A DNA stretch of 6,538 nt, taken from positions 1 to 6,538 of the forward strand of contig CANKTR010000053.1 of NCBI GenBank assembly GCA_947486475.1, written 5' to 3'. Position 1 is the stretch's first letter. Every line of letters begins with the position of its first letter. A program made the position numbers and the translations under genes. This DNA comes from Microbacteriaceae bacterium. GTDB lineage: Bacteria > Actinomycetota > Actinomycetes > Actinomycetales > Microbacteriaceae. Of the stretch, positions 1 through 6,118 are shown in pieces. Under the pieces are notes generated by a model. The model was not told the origin of the DNA. It worked only from the letters and a program-made list of their open reading frames with translations, and searched no databases.

Positions 1-379
1 CCGCGACCGTGTCGTTGGCCTTGTCGACCGAGTACGACAACAGGACTGTCGTCGGTACCTTTTCCCCCTTGGCCAAATCGTCGAACAGTGAGGTGAGTTC
101 AAGACCGCGGGTCACGCGTCCATGAACGACCTGGGTGCCGATTCCGCGTCGACGGACAAGAAGCCCTTTGTCGACGAGGTCTTGAATCGCGCGGCGAATG
201 GTCGGGCGACTGAGATTGAGCCGTTCACCGAGAGCAACCTCGTTTTCGAGGCGTGCGCCCGGGGGGAGAGCGCCGTCCAAAATCGCCTTTTCCAAGCGCT
301 GTTCGACCTGGTAGTAAAGCGGAATCGGGCCGTTGCGATCGAGATCGGCAAACAGGGTACCCATGACGTTGGTGTTCAC
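1..379 (-). CDS. GntR-family (HutC-type) transcriptional regulator, N-terminal part, cut by window edge
   Basis: This is a DNA-binding cytoplasmic repressor, probably ligand-responsive. The 126 visible residues start at a GTG (377-379) with a GAGGAG ribosome site just upstream; an in-frame ATG five codons later (362-364) is the alternative start. Residues 18-85 form a typical GntR winged helix-turn-helix: PLYYQVEQRLEKAI, then LPPGARLENEVAL, the recognition region LSRPTIRRAIQDLVDKGLL (56-74), and the wing RRRGIGTQV (76-84). From about residue 96 (TSLFDDLAKGEKVP) the sequence resembles the start of a UTRA effector-binding domain, which indicates the HutC subfamily. The rest lies beyond position 1, so the ligand cannot be guessed. 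The gene diverges from the EamA transporter at 470, and operator-like palindromes lie between them, consistent with autoregulation and possible control of the transporter. The family call is firm; the target is inference. Confidence 0.9.
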   Translation of the reverse strand, partial: MNTNVMGTLFADLDRNGPIPLYYQVEQRLEKAILDGALPPGARLENEVALGERLNLSRPTIRRAIQDLVDKGLLVRRRGIGTQVVHGRVTRGLELTSLFDDLAKGEKVPTTVLLSYSVDKANDTVA

Positions 380-390
380 AGAGTCTCCTC

Positions 391-401
391 TCGTTAAACA
401 A
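391..401. promoter_or_regulatory. Candidate GntR half-palindromic site TCGTTAAACAA
   Basis: This 11-mer fits the TNGTNNNACNA pattern known for GntR-family operators. It lies 12 bp upstream of the gntR start codon, in what would be its 5' leader. Its centre is about 29-30 bp, close to three helical turns, from the second palindrome at 420-431. The short length makes chance occurrence possible. Confidence 0.3.
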
Positions 402-418
402 AACTGCCGTGGTGTCAT

Positions 419-424
419 ATTGTA
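419..424 (-). promoter_or_regulatory. Possible -10 box of gntR (TACAAT)
   Basis: Read on the minus strand the bases are TACAAT, close to the TATAAT consensus. This would start transcription near 412 and leave about a 33-base leader containing the GAGGAG ribosome site. No good -35 hexamer lies at the usual distance, so the call rests on the -10 and on position. Confidence 0.35.
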
Positions 425-431
425 CGAACAA
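420..431. promoter_or_regulatory. Candidate GntR/HutC operator TTGTACGAACAA
   Basis: Ten of twelve bases are symmetric (TTGT-N4-ACAA), giving the GT-N4-AC geometry seen in HutC-subfamily operators. The site covers a minus-strand -10-like TACAAT (419-424) that could drive gntR, and ends one base before the plus-strand -35 TTGACA of the transporter gene. A repressor bound here would be placed to block both promoters. Seen: the palindrome and its position. Inferred: that the neighbouring GntR protein binds it. Confidence 0.45.
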
Positions 432-432
432 A

Positions 433-463
433 TTGACAAACTCGCCGAATGTAACGCTACGCT
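433..463 (+). promoter_or_regulatory. Promoter of the EamA transporter gene, leaderless type
   Basis: A perfect TTGACA -35 (433-438) is followed after 19 bp by TACGCT (458-463), a TANNNT -10. Six bases then lead directly to ATG 470, so the expected start of transcription is the A of that ATG. No Shine-Dalgarno sequence precedes the gene, which agrees with a leaderless mRNA. The 19-bp spacer is slightly long. Confidence 0.6.
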
Positions 464-469
464 GGCGTG

Positions 470-1354
470 ATGCGCAGTGCCCAACGATTCATCCCCGCCG
501 TTCTGGCCATGGCGTTTTGGGCAACAAACTTCGCGTTTTCACCCGTCGTGCTCGACGCGGTCGGAGCCATTCAACTCACCGGATCGCGCTGGTTCATCGC
601 GATCATCGTTCTGATTCCCCTCGCCCTCCTCACGGAAAAGGTCACCCGCGCGGTCATCGTGGGCGAATGGAAAATCCACGTCGTCCAGGCCCTGCTGGGT
701 TATGTCGGCTACACGCTCCTCTTGTATTACGCGCTCGGAGTCACCTCGCCCGTCACCGCGTCCGTTCTCGTCGCACTCAACCCCGCGACTATCGCCATCG
801 CCGCGCGGTTCATCCTGCACGAGAACATGTCGGTCAACACCATCGTCGGCATCGCCATCTCAATCGTCGGGGCGCTCGTCGTTGTCTTCGGAGGAGGGAT
901 CGCCGGCGGCTTTGCCTTCTCGTATGGCGACGTGCTGCTGCTGATCGCCACCGTTCTGTGGACGGCGTATTCGATGCTCGCGCCCCGCGTAACGACCCCT
1001 CCGATCACCGCGACCGCGGTTCAGGCAACCATCTCCGGAATCATCATGATCCCGTTCATGGCGCTCGACATCGCGTGGGGCAACACCGCGTGGTTCACGA
1101 TGGACGGGTTCGACTGGCTCGGCGTTCTCTGGATCGGGTTGATCCCGTCGGCGGGTGCGTACTTCCTCTGGAACATATCGTCCGACTGGATCGGGCCGAC
1201 CCGAACCGGCGCGTTCCTCAACATCATTCCCGTCTTCACTGCTCTGTTCGTCGTCGCGTTCGGGGGAACCGTGACGCCGACCCAGTTGTTGGGTGGTGCA
1301 CTCGTCCTGTTGGGTGTCAGTTACGCGAACCGCACGGCGAAAGCCGTGAAGTGA
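470..1354 (+). CDS. EamA/DMT-family permease with 10 predicted TM segments
   Basis: This is an inner-membrane transporter of the drug/metabolite transporter superfamily. Members mostly export or exchange small metabolites such as amino acids or nucleosides; the substrate here is unknown. The 294 residues divide into two EamA repeats, about 8-141 and 151-287, each with five hydrophobic helices. Typical signatures are AMAFWATNFAFSP near the N-terminus, LNPATIAIAARFILHEN at 103-119, and NIIPVFTALF (251-260) followed by LLGGALVLLGVSYAN (273-287). The Glu usual in the loop before the last helix of the second repeat is replaced by Gly (FGGTVT, 264-269), while the first repeat keeps its Glu (E118). 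ATG 470 is preferred to GTG 467 because it sits six bases after the -10 box. The gene diverges from gntR, and ychF follows after 20 bp. Family certain, substrate unknown. Confidence 0.92.
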   Translation: MRSAQRFIPAVLAMAFWATNFAFSPVVLDAVGAIQLTGSRWFIAIIVLIPLALLTEKVTRAVIVGEWKIHVVQALLGYVGYTLLLYYALGVTSPVTASVLVALNPATIAIAARFILHENMSVNTIVGIAISIVGALVVVFGGGIAGGFAFSYGDVLLLIATVLWTAYSMLAPRVTTPPITATAVQATISGIIMIPFMALDIAWGNTAWFTMDGFDWLGVLWIGLIPSAGAYFLWNISSDWIGPTRTGAFLNIIPVFTALFVVAFGGTVTPTQLLGGALVLLGVSYANRTAKAVK

Positions 1355-1362
1355 CGCTCGCC

Positions 1363-1368
1363 TAGACT
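1363..1368 (+). promoter_or_regulatory. -10 element TAGACT of ychF, leaderless arrangement
   Basis: TAGACT matches TANNNT and lies six bases upstream of ATG 1375, so transcription would begin at the start codon. There is no ribosome site in the short gap after the transporter stop codon. No convincing -35 hexamer is present in the end of the transporter gene. Read-through from the upstream gene is also possible. Confidence 0.45.
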
Positions 1369-1374
1369 TGACCA

Positions 1375-2448
1375 ATGGCCCTGTCAATCGGAATCGTCGG
1401 ACTGCCCAACGTGGGAAAGTCCACCCTGTTCAATGCGCTGACGCGCAACAACGTTCTTGCGGCGAACTATCCTTTCGCGACGATTGAGCCGAATGTCGGG
1501 GTCGTGAACCTGCCGGACGCCCGATTGGATGTGCTGGCGACGATTTTCAGTAGCGAGCGAATCTTGCCGGCACCCGTGTCGTTTGTCGATATCGCCGGAA
1601 TAGTCAAGGGTGCTTCCGAAGGCGAAGGTCTGGGCAACCAGTTCCTCGCGACCATTCGCGAATCGGACGCCATCGCCCAGGTTGTTCGCGGATTCGCCGA
1701 CACCGACGTGATTCACGTTGCGGGCAAGGTCGATCCGAAGGACGACCTCGAGACCATCAACACTGAACTGATTTTGGCCGACCTGCAGACGCTGGAGAAA
1801 GCCATCCCGCGATATGAAAAAGAGGTCAAGGGCAAAAAGATGGAGCCCGATGTGCTCGCGGCCGCGGTCGAAGCGCAGAAGATTCTGGACGGCGGGACGA
1901 CCCTCGCGCAGGCATCGTTCGACGCTACGCCGATTCGCGAACTCGGGCTGTTGACCGCAAAACCGATTCTCTACATTTTCAACGTGGACGAGTCGGTCCT
2001 CGGGAGCGCCGAACAGCGCGCAGCGTTGGCGGCCCTCGTCGCACCGGCGAAAGCCGTGTTCCTGGACGCGAAGGTCGAAAGCGAGCTCATTGACCTCGAC
2101 CCGGCCGACGCTCGGGAACTGCTCGCGTCGATGGGACAGGACGAGAGCGGGCTCGACCAACTCGCGCGCATCGGCTTCGACACGCTCGGACTGCAGACCT
2201 ATCTGACGGCCGGACCGAAAGAAGCGCGCGCCTGGACGATCGGCAAGGGCTGGAAAGCTCCTCAGGCCGCCGGCGTCATTCACACTGATTTCGAAAAGGG
2301 CTTCATCAAGGCCGAAATCATCGGTTTCGCCGACCTGGTCGAGTGCGGCTCGGTCGCCGAAGCCCGCGCCAAGGGCAAGGCCCGAATCGAGGGCAAGGAC
2401 TATGTCATGAACGATGGTGACGTCGTCGAATTCCGTTTCAACGTTTAA
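1375..2448 (+). CDS. ychF: Redox-regulated ATPase YchF (OLA1/Obg-related)
   Basis: YchF is a ribosome-associated P-loop NTPase of the TRAFAC/Obg group that prefers ATP and is linked to translation and stress responses. The 357 residues match the usual length of about 360. G1 is GLPNVGKST (9-17), the switch I region is [10 protein letters not shown] (31-40), G3 is DIAG (72-75), and the nucleotide-specificity motif is NVDE (203-206) in place of the GTPase NKxD, as is typical of YchF. A helical insertion occupies about 125-195. The C-terminal TGS domain covers about 275-356, with [13 protein letters not shown], then [14 protein letters not shown], ending in [10 protein letters not shown]. The start is at the N-terminal [12 protein letters not shown] typical of the family. 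A hairpin terminator follows. The gene looks intact and its codon use matches its neighbours. Confidence 0.98.
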   Translation: MALSIGIVGLPNVGKSTLFNALTRNNVLAANYPFATIEPNVGVVNLPDARLDVLATIFSSERILPAPVSFVDIAGIVKGASEGEGLGNQFLATIRESDAIAQVVRGFADTDVIHVAGKVDPKDDLETINTELILADLQTLEKAIPRYEKEVKGKKMEPDVLAAAVEAQKILDGGTTLAQASFDATPIRELGLLTAKPILYIFNVDESVLGSAEQRAALAALVAPAKAVFLDAKVESELIDLDPADARELLASMGQDESGLDQLARIGFDTLGLQTYLTAGPKEARAWTIGKGWKAPQAAGVIHTDFEKGFIKAEIIGFADLVECGSVAEARAKGKARIEGKDYVMNDGDVVEFRFNV

Positions 2449-2479
2449 CCGAGTCGTGCGCCCTCCGAGGGCTTGGTCC

Positions 2480-2510
2480 AACCCCGTTTTCTCTTCCGTT
2501 TGCGGGGTTT
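2480..2510 (+). terminator. Rho-independent-type terminator after ychF
   Basis: AACCCCG (2480-2486) pairs perfectly with CGGGGTT (2503-2509) around a 16-base pyrimidine-rich loop, and the 3' arm runs into TTT. It lies 31 bases after the ychF stop codon. A smaller hairpin, GCCCT-CCG-AGGGC (2460-2472), precedes it without a T tract. The large loop and short T run make this a modest terminator, but its position is right. Confidence 0.6.
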
Positions 2511-2537
2511 ACCCACTAAAGTGATTTTAAATAAAAG

Positions 2538-2564
2538 TACGATACCGCTTCACCCTTCGAAAGG
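2538..2564 (+). promoter_or_regulatory. Candidate -10 (TACGAT) and ribosome site of the repeat protein gene
   Basis: TACGAT (2538-2543) fits TANNNT and follows an A/T-rich stretch (2524-2536) that is unusual in this GC-rich sequence. Transcription would start near 2550. GAAAGG (2559-2564) is a ribosome site six bases before ATG 2571. No good -35 hexamer is visible. Confidence 0.45.
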
Positions 2565-2570
2565 TCTCTC

Positions 2571-4091
2571 ATGACCAAGCCTTCGCCCAATATGTTTTCT
2601 GCTCGCTCCGCGGCCCGTCTGTTCTCGGGTGTGGCGGGTGCGCTCGTCATTTTTCTCGGGATGATGTCAGCAGCTCCTGCGTTCGCTGTCCTGGGCGAGT
2701 GGTCGACGCCGGTGAATCTGTCCGCGTCGGGCCAGGGTTCCGGCGACCCGCAGATTGCTGTTGATGGGTCGGGTAACGCCGTCGCTATCTGGCGCCGCTA
2801 TGACGGGAACAGTAACATTGCGCAGTCCAGCTGGTCGGATGACGGTGGCGCGAGTTGGTCAGCGTCGGTGGACCTTTCCGAGCCTGGCGAAGGGGTCAGT
2901 AACCCGAGGATTGCCTTAGGCGGGTCGGGTGTCGCGCACGCGGTGTGGAACCGTTATGACGGCAGCAACACGCGCGTTCAGTACACCCGGTCTGTTGATG
3001 GTGGTGTGACGTGGTCGGTGCCGGTAAACCTGTCAACAGCGGGTGTTAACGGCCAGAACCCGGAAATTGCTCCAGATGGATCGGGTAATCTCGTGGCCGT
3101 ATGGCGCGGTTCAAATGGCGACTACGACATCATTCAGTCAAGCCGGTCTACGAATAGTGGGTTGAGTTGGTCGACGCCGGTGGATATGTCATTGACCGGA
3201 CAGGACTCCAGAAGTCCGCAGGTTGCTTTTGATGGGTCGGGTATCGCGGTCGCGGTCTGGCTCCGCTCGGACAGCAGCAATCAAATTGTGCAGGCCAGCC
3301 GGTCCACTAATGGCGGGGCGAGTTGGTCGGCTCCGGCGGATTTGTCGGAGTCCGGTGTGGATTCCGAGCGCCCGGAGGTTGCTCTTGACGGGTCGGGTAA
3401 CGCGATCGCGGTCTGGGGCCGGGATCCGTTTGGCGACACGATAATTCAGTCCAGCCGATTGCTTGTTGGTGGCGCGAGTTGGTCGACGCCCGTAGACGTT
3501 TCGACTGCTGGGAATACAGCCGCCACGCCGCAGCTTGCCGTTGATGGTTCGGGTAACGCGGTTGCGGTGTGGCGTTATCTAGCTGTCGGCGGCACAATTA
3601 TCCAGTCCAGCCATTCGGCTGACGGTGGCGTGAGTTGGTCGACGCCGGTGCAACTTTCGGCATCGGGACTAAGCTCCGACAACCCACAGGTCGCCGCAAA
3701 CGCGTCCGGCAACACTGTTGCGGTCTGGCAACAATCGAATGGCACCAACCTCATCATTCGGTTCAGCCAATCGACGGATGGTGGTGCGAATTGGACGGTG
3801 GTGACGGATCTCTCGGAACCCGGTCAGTCCGCCATCACACCGGACGTCGCCGTGGATGGGACAGGTAACTCGATTGCGATTTGGCGCCGCTCGAATGGCG
3901 AGAACGACATCATTCAGGCCAGCTTTTCCCTTGAAATTAGCGGCGGCGGAGGTGGCGGTGAGGGTCTTGCCAACACGGGCCCCGGCGGTACGGTGAACGA
4001 CGCGACGTTGGTTGCGAGCCTGGGTCTGCTGGCGCTCGGTGTGCTATCGCGGGTCTTCGTGCGACGTCGCGGAGTTGCTAACCTCAGGTAG
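2571..4091 (+). CDS. Secreted, LANTG-anchored surface protein with eight 52-residue propeller-like repeats
   Basis: This is a predicted cell-wall-anchored surface protein of unknown ligand. Residues 1-39 form a signal peptide (Arg-containing N-region, hydrophobic core 20-32, cleavage after APAFA). Repeats of 52 residues begin at Trp 44, 96, 148, 200, 252, 304, 356 and 408 with no indels; the last stops at about 456. Each starts WS-x-PV-x-LS, carries a DGSGNAVAVW-like core, and most end in an Asp-box-like S-x-D-x-G-x-x-W as in BNR/sialidase propellers. A Gly-rich linker (457-465) leads to LANTG (466-470), a hydrophobic helix (about 477-494) and an RRR tail, a sorting signal of the LAXTG type used by actinobacterial class E sortases. 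No separate catalytic domain is present, and I could not recognise the sialidase Arg triad, so an enzyme name would be unsafe. It has its own ribosome site and probably its own promoter; no sortase gene is nearby. Confidence 0.85.
   Translation: MTKPSPNMFSARSAARLFSGVAGALVIFLGMMSAAPAFAVLGEWSTPVNLSASGQGSGDPQIAVDGSGNAVAIWRRYDGNSNIAQSSWSDDGGASWSASVDLSEPGEGVSNPRIALGGSGVAHAVWNRYDGSNTRVQYTRSVDGGVTWSVPVNLSTAGVNGQNPEIAPDGSGNLVAVWRGSNGDYDIIQSSRSTNSGLSWSTPVDMSLTGQDSRSPQVAFDGSGIAVAVWLRSDSSNQIVQASRSTNGGASWSAPADLSESGVDSERPEVALDGSGNAIAVWGRDPFGDTIIQSSRLLVGGASWSTPVDVSTAGNTAATPQLAVDGSGNAVAVWRYLAVGGTIIQSSHSADGGVSWSTPVQLSASGLSSDNPQVAANASGNTVAVWQQSNGTNLIIRFSQSTDGGANWTVVTDLSEPGQSAITPDVAVDGTGNSIAIWRRSNGENDIIQASFSLEISGGGGGGEGLANTGPGGTVNDATLVASLGLLALGVLSRVFVRRRGVANLR
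2700..3938 (+). repeat. Eight in-frame 156-bp tandem repeats inside the surface protein gene
   Basis: Units start at 2700, 2856, 3012, 3168, 3324, 3480, 3636 and 3792, and the last is about nine bases short. The spacing is exactly 156 bp throughout. Similarity at DNA level is partial; the best conserved word is GATGGGTCGGGTAA-like, encoding DGSGN, with others around GCGAGTTGGTCG encoding ASWS. The regular period points to origin by duplication of one blade unit and gives scope for changes in repeat number by recombination. Confidence 0.9.
3966..3980 (+). other. Sortase sorting motif LANTG
   Basis: The codons encode LANTG, followed by Pro-Gly, a hydrophobic stretch of about 18 residues and a positively charged end (VFVRRRG). 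This is the tripartite cell-wall sorting signal. Ala at the second position is the hallmark of class E (LAXTG) substrates of high-GC Gram-positives, as opposed to LPXTG. Confidence 0.8.
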
Positions 4092-4124
4092 TGCCCTGCG
4101 ACAACGACCCGGAGTTCTGGTTCA

Positions 4125-4589
4125 ATGTCTGAAATGCTGTATTCCGTCGAACGGGAATTCGACGCGACCGTAGACCAGATGTGGGACGCGTGGACTGATG
4201 CCGCGGCGCTCGAACAGTGGTACAGCCCAACCGTGCTCAGTGTTCTGCCCGGCTCTGTCGTGTCCGAACCGGTGGTTGGCGGTTGGTGGACCGTCGGAGT
4301 TGACGTTCCCGACAACGGTTTTGTCGCCTATTTCTTTGGCAAATACAGCGAGGTCGTTGAACAGTCGCGACTGGTGCACTCGCTGTATTACACCCAAGAC
4401 GCGGCTGAATTCGCCGCACGAGACCTGACCGGCGAACACCACATCATCGAAATCGATTTCGAATCGCGCGGTGACAAAACCTGGGCGCGGTTCGCTCAGT
4501 TCGGCTAACTTCCCGAAGGGCAGGCCGAACAAGCACAGGCTGGCATGGAGTCGTATTTCGACAACCTTGGAACGTACCTCGCTCGATAG
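4125..4589 (+). pseudogene. SRPBCC/AHSA1-like protein interrupted by an in-frame TAA at 4506
   Basis: The product is a small cytoplasmic START-like (AHSA1) domain protein, a fold that binds hydrophobic ligands or, in Aha1 relatives, acts with Hsp90; no specific role can be given. The first 127 codons begin YSVEREFDATVDQMWDAWTD, a characteristic AHSA1 start, with LEQWYSP following. TAA at 4506-4508 ends the frame at RFAQFG. The same frame continues open for 26 codons (LPEGQAEQAQAG, then MESYFDNLGTYLAR) to TAG 4587-4589, and this tail resembles the normal C-terminal helix of such proteins. The full product would be about 154 residues. A single base change, for example GAA to TAA, explains this. 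GGAG (4111-4114) lies 10 bases before ATG 4125; ATG 4134 is another possible start. The truncated 127-residue protein may still be made but would lack the closing helix. A sequencing error is the alternative. Confidence 0.75.
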
Positions 4590-4604
4590 ATTCTCCACAC
4601 GGTT

Positions 4605-4610
4605 TATGAT
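4605..4610 (+). promoter_or_regulatory. -10 element TATGAT of the DUF1761 gene, leaderless arrangement
   Basis: TATGAT differs from TATAAT by one base and ends exactly six bases before ATG 4617, so the start codon would be the first transcribed triplet. No ribosome site is present. A clear -35 is lacking. This favours ATG 4617 over the in-frame TTG at 4611, which would lie upstream of the transcription start. Confidence 0.6.
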
Positions 4611-4616
4611 TTGGGC

Positions 4617-5063
4617 ATGGAAATCAATTGGTTGGCCGTAATTGTCGCATCACTCTCCTCCTTTGTCATCGGCGCAGTGTGGTTTGGGCCCAAAACCTTC
4701 TATCCGGTGTGGATGAACGCAATGGGACGAAAAATCCCAACGGAAAATGTCTCGATGTCGGTCGGGCCGACCATCCTTATGTTTGGTGGAACGTACCTCG
4801 GTGCGTTGATCCAGGTTTCGACACTCGCTGTCGTGGTTTCACTCGCTCGAGCAGTCGATCCGACCATCGGCGCTCTGGGCGGAGCGGCAATCGGCGCGCT
4901 CCTCGGCTTCGGAATTGGCGCGGCCGCCTCGTTCAGTCATCGGCAATTCGCGCAACAGAACCACAATCAGGTTGACGCGGTGTGGGTGTGGCTGATTGAG
5001 GTCGGCCAGGACATCGTGTGTCTCGCCGTCGCCGGTCTCATTATCGGAGCGTGGATTTCATGA
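4617..5063 (+). CDS. DUF1761 family small membrane protein, four predicted TM segments
   Basis: The 148-residue protein resembles DUF1761, a family of integral membrane proteins of unknown function. The signature is at the N-terminus: EINWLAVIVASLSSFVIGAV (2-21) followed by WFGPKTFYPVWMNAMG (22-37). Further hydrophobic segments lie at about 50-79, 84-105 and 124-146. The region around 106-118 (SFSHRQFAQQNHNQ) is a polar loop. The start at ATG 4617 follows from the -10 box six bases upstream. The stop codon overlaps the start of the lipoprotein gene (ATGA at 5060-5063), so the two are probably co-transcribed and translationally coupled. The family match is made from memory of its pattern. Confidence 0.75.
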   Translation: MEINWLAVIVASLSSFVIGAVWFGPKTFYPVWMNAMGRKIPTENVSMSVGPTILMFGGTYLGALIQVSTLAVVVSLARAVDPTIGALGGAAIGALLGFGIGAAASFSHRQFAQQNHNQVDAVWVWLIEVGQDIVCLAVAGLIIGAWIS

Positions 5064-5701
5064 TCCGCACAGCGCTTGTTGCTCGCGCGGTTGTCATATG
5101 CGGTGCGGTGCTCATTCTCGCGGGTTGTGCGACCGCCGAGCCGGCACCAATTCCCGCTGCTACGGTTCAACCGACCCCTTCACCAACGCCCAGCGGCATC
5201 GTTGAGCCCGCAGATGTCACGGCGGCGTTCCGCGAATTCGCCCACGCCAGTTGTGACAAGGCCAATGCCGAAGGTGTGGTCGAAAGCAGTTGGGGCGGTA
5301 CGCAGAAAACGATTCTGATTCCGAAGTCGATGGCGTACAAGGACTTCAATGCCGTGTTTGTTGATGAGAACGGCGTGCCAGCACTGATCTGGGAGACCGA
5401 CAGTTTCGCCTCGTGTAACGCGTCGAACGGATTCGCGCTGGCGGAAGAAGCGGGTGGCTCATACGACATTGACCTCAACTTTAACCTCGACGATGGAACC
5501 TTTGAATCGGTCCTCGACCAGGGAGAAGGGCAAAGCGTGACCTTCAGATACACCGTGGTTGATGGACTTTTTGTCTCACAAGACATTGACGCAGACTGGG
5601 GCAAAACCACGGTCGAAATCACTTATGGAATTCCTTCGGAAGACGACATCGCGATGCTACGCGCGGCGGTCGACGCGTTTCTCGCCGAAAACGGCCAGTA
5701 G
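5060..5701 (+). CDS. Putative lipoprotein of unknown function
   Basis: This 213-residue exported lipoprotein has a signal peptide with Arg3 and Arg9, a hydrophobic core at 10-20 and the lipobox LAGC (20-23); Cys23 would carry the lipid and tether it to the outer face of the membrane. A Pro/Thr/Ser-rich spacer (about 24-46) is followed by a compact acidic domain (about 51-213) with Cys65 and Cys119, which could form a disulfide. I do not recognise this domain. ATG 5060 is chosen over a GTG at 5018 because it puts the lipobox at the normal distance, overlaps the preceding stop as ATGA, and has GGAG (5046-5049) upstream. The coupling to the DUF1761 gene suggests joint expression. Confidence 0.85.
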   Translation: MIRTALVARAVVICGAVLILAGCATAEPAPIPAATVQPTPSPTPSGIVEPADVTAAFREFAHASCDKANAEGVVESSWGGTQKTILIPKSMAYKDFNAVFVDENGVPALIWETDSFASCNASNGFALAEEAGGSYDIDLNFNLDDGTFESVLDQGEGQSVTFRYTVVDGLFVSQDIDADWGKTTVEITYGIPSEDDIAMLRAAVDAFLAENGQ

Positions 5702-5731
5702 CATGCCAATTTCCCGAGACGCGGCCGGGCA

Positions 5732-6106
5732 ATGAGTGCCGCAGACATCGACGCCTACATCTCTGCTCAGCCGGAACCGAAAAGGTCGACGCTGGAAGAG
5801 ATGCGGCGCCGCATTCTTGCCATAGTTCCGGACGCAGAGCAAAAGATTTCTTACCAAATGCCGGCCTTTGCTGTGGGCGGAAAAGTGGTGGCCGGGTTCG
5901 CGGCGTTTAATAACCACCTCGCGTTCCTTCCTCACAGCGGCCGAGTTCTGGGTCAACTCGATCGCGAGTTGGACGGTTTCGTGCGGACACTCAGTTCGTT
6001 ACATTTCGCGCTGGACGAGCCGTTATCGAACGAACTCATCGCCGCGTTGATCGAAACAAAAATGAGGGTTCTCGAGGGTGATGGAGAGTGGCAACGGCCC
6101 GAATAG
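5732..6106 (+). CDS. DUF1801 / YdhG-like protein
   Basis: This cytoplasmic protein of 124 residues belongs to the DUF1801 (YdhG/Fra-like) family. Some relatives are described as frataxin-like iron chaperones, but most have no known role, so no function is claimed here. The typical pattern is seen in order: IDAYISAQPEPKRSTLEEMR (6-25), IVPDAEQKISYQMPAF (31-46), LAFLPHSG (63-70), and LHFALDEPLSNELIAALI (90-107). The length is normal for the family. It lies 30 bp after the lipoprotein stop and is probably the last gene of that transcript. No ribosome site precedes ATG 5732, so translation may depend on reinitiation. Confidence 0.85.
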   Translation: MSAADIDAYISAQPEPKRSTLEEMRRRILAIVPDAEQKISYQMPAFAVGGKVVAGFAAFNNHLAFLPHSGRVLGQLDRELDGFVRTLSSLHFALDEPLSNELIAALIETKMRVLEGDGEWQRPE

Positions 6107-6118
6107 CTGTCGACAAAG

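Noticed and set aside
467..469. GTG at 467 as start of the EamA gene
   Set aside because: It lies only three bases after the -10 box and upstream of the expected transcription start; ATG 470 fits the leaderless layout.
409..1365. Plus-strand open frame of 318 codons overlapping the EamA gene
   Set aside because: The translation is dominated by Arg and His with no hydrophobic segments, whereas the overlapping frame encodes a clear 10-TM permease.
1384..2481. Long open frame of 365 codons on the minus strand
   Set aside because: It lies fully opposite ychF, whose motifs are unmistakable, and its translation is Arg/Asp-rich without a recognisable domain. It is a product of GC-rich codon bias.
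2700..3938. CRISPR array or satellite DNA from the periodic 156-bp pattern
   Set aside because: The period is in frame, the units encode conserved protein motifs, and there are no short identical repeats with unique spacers.
4061..4070. Perfect palindrome GCGACGTCGC
   Set aside because: It falls within the Arg codons of the surface protein's charged tail and is explained by coding sequence; it has no T tract and no promoter nearby.
2571..4091. Naming the repeat protein an active sialidase
   Set aside because: Asp-box-like motifs occur in many non-enzymatic propellers, and no Arg triad or Tyr/Glu nucleophile pair could be recognised.
5018..5059. N-terminal extension of the lipoprotein from GTG 5018
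   Set aside because: It would add 14 Arg-rich residues before an already complete signal peptide, and ATG 5060 has ATGA coupling and a ribosome site.
5703..5735. Ten-codon reading frame (MPISRDAAGQ) whose TGA overlaps the ATG of the DUF1801 gene
   Set aside because: The overlap is suggestive of coupling, but there is no ribosome site and no codon or conservation evidence; it is too short to support as a gene.
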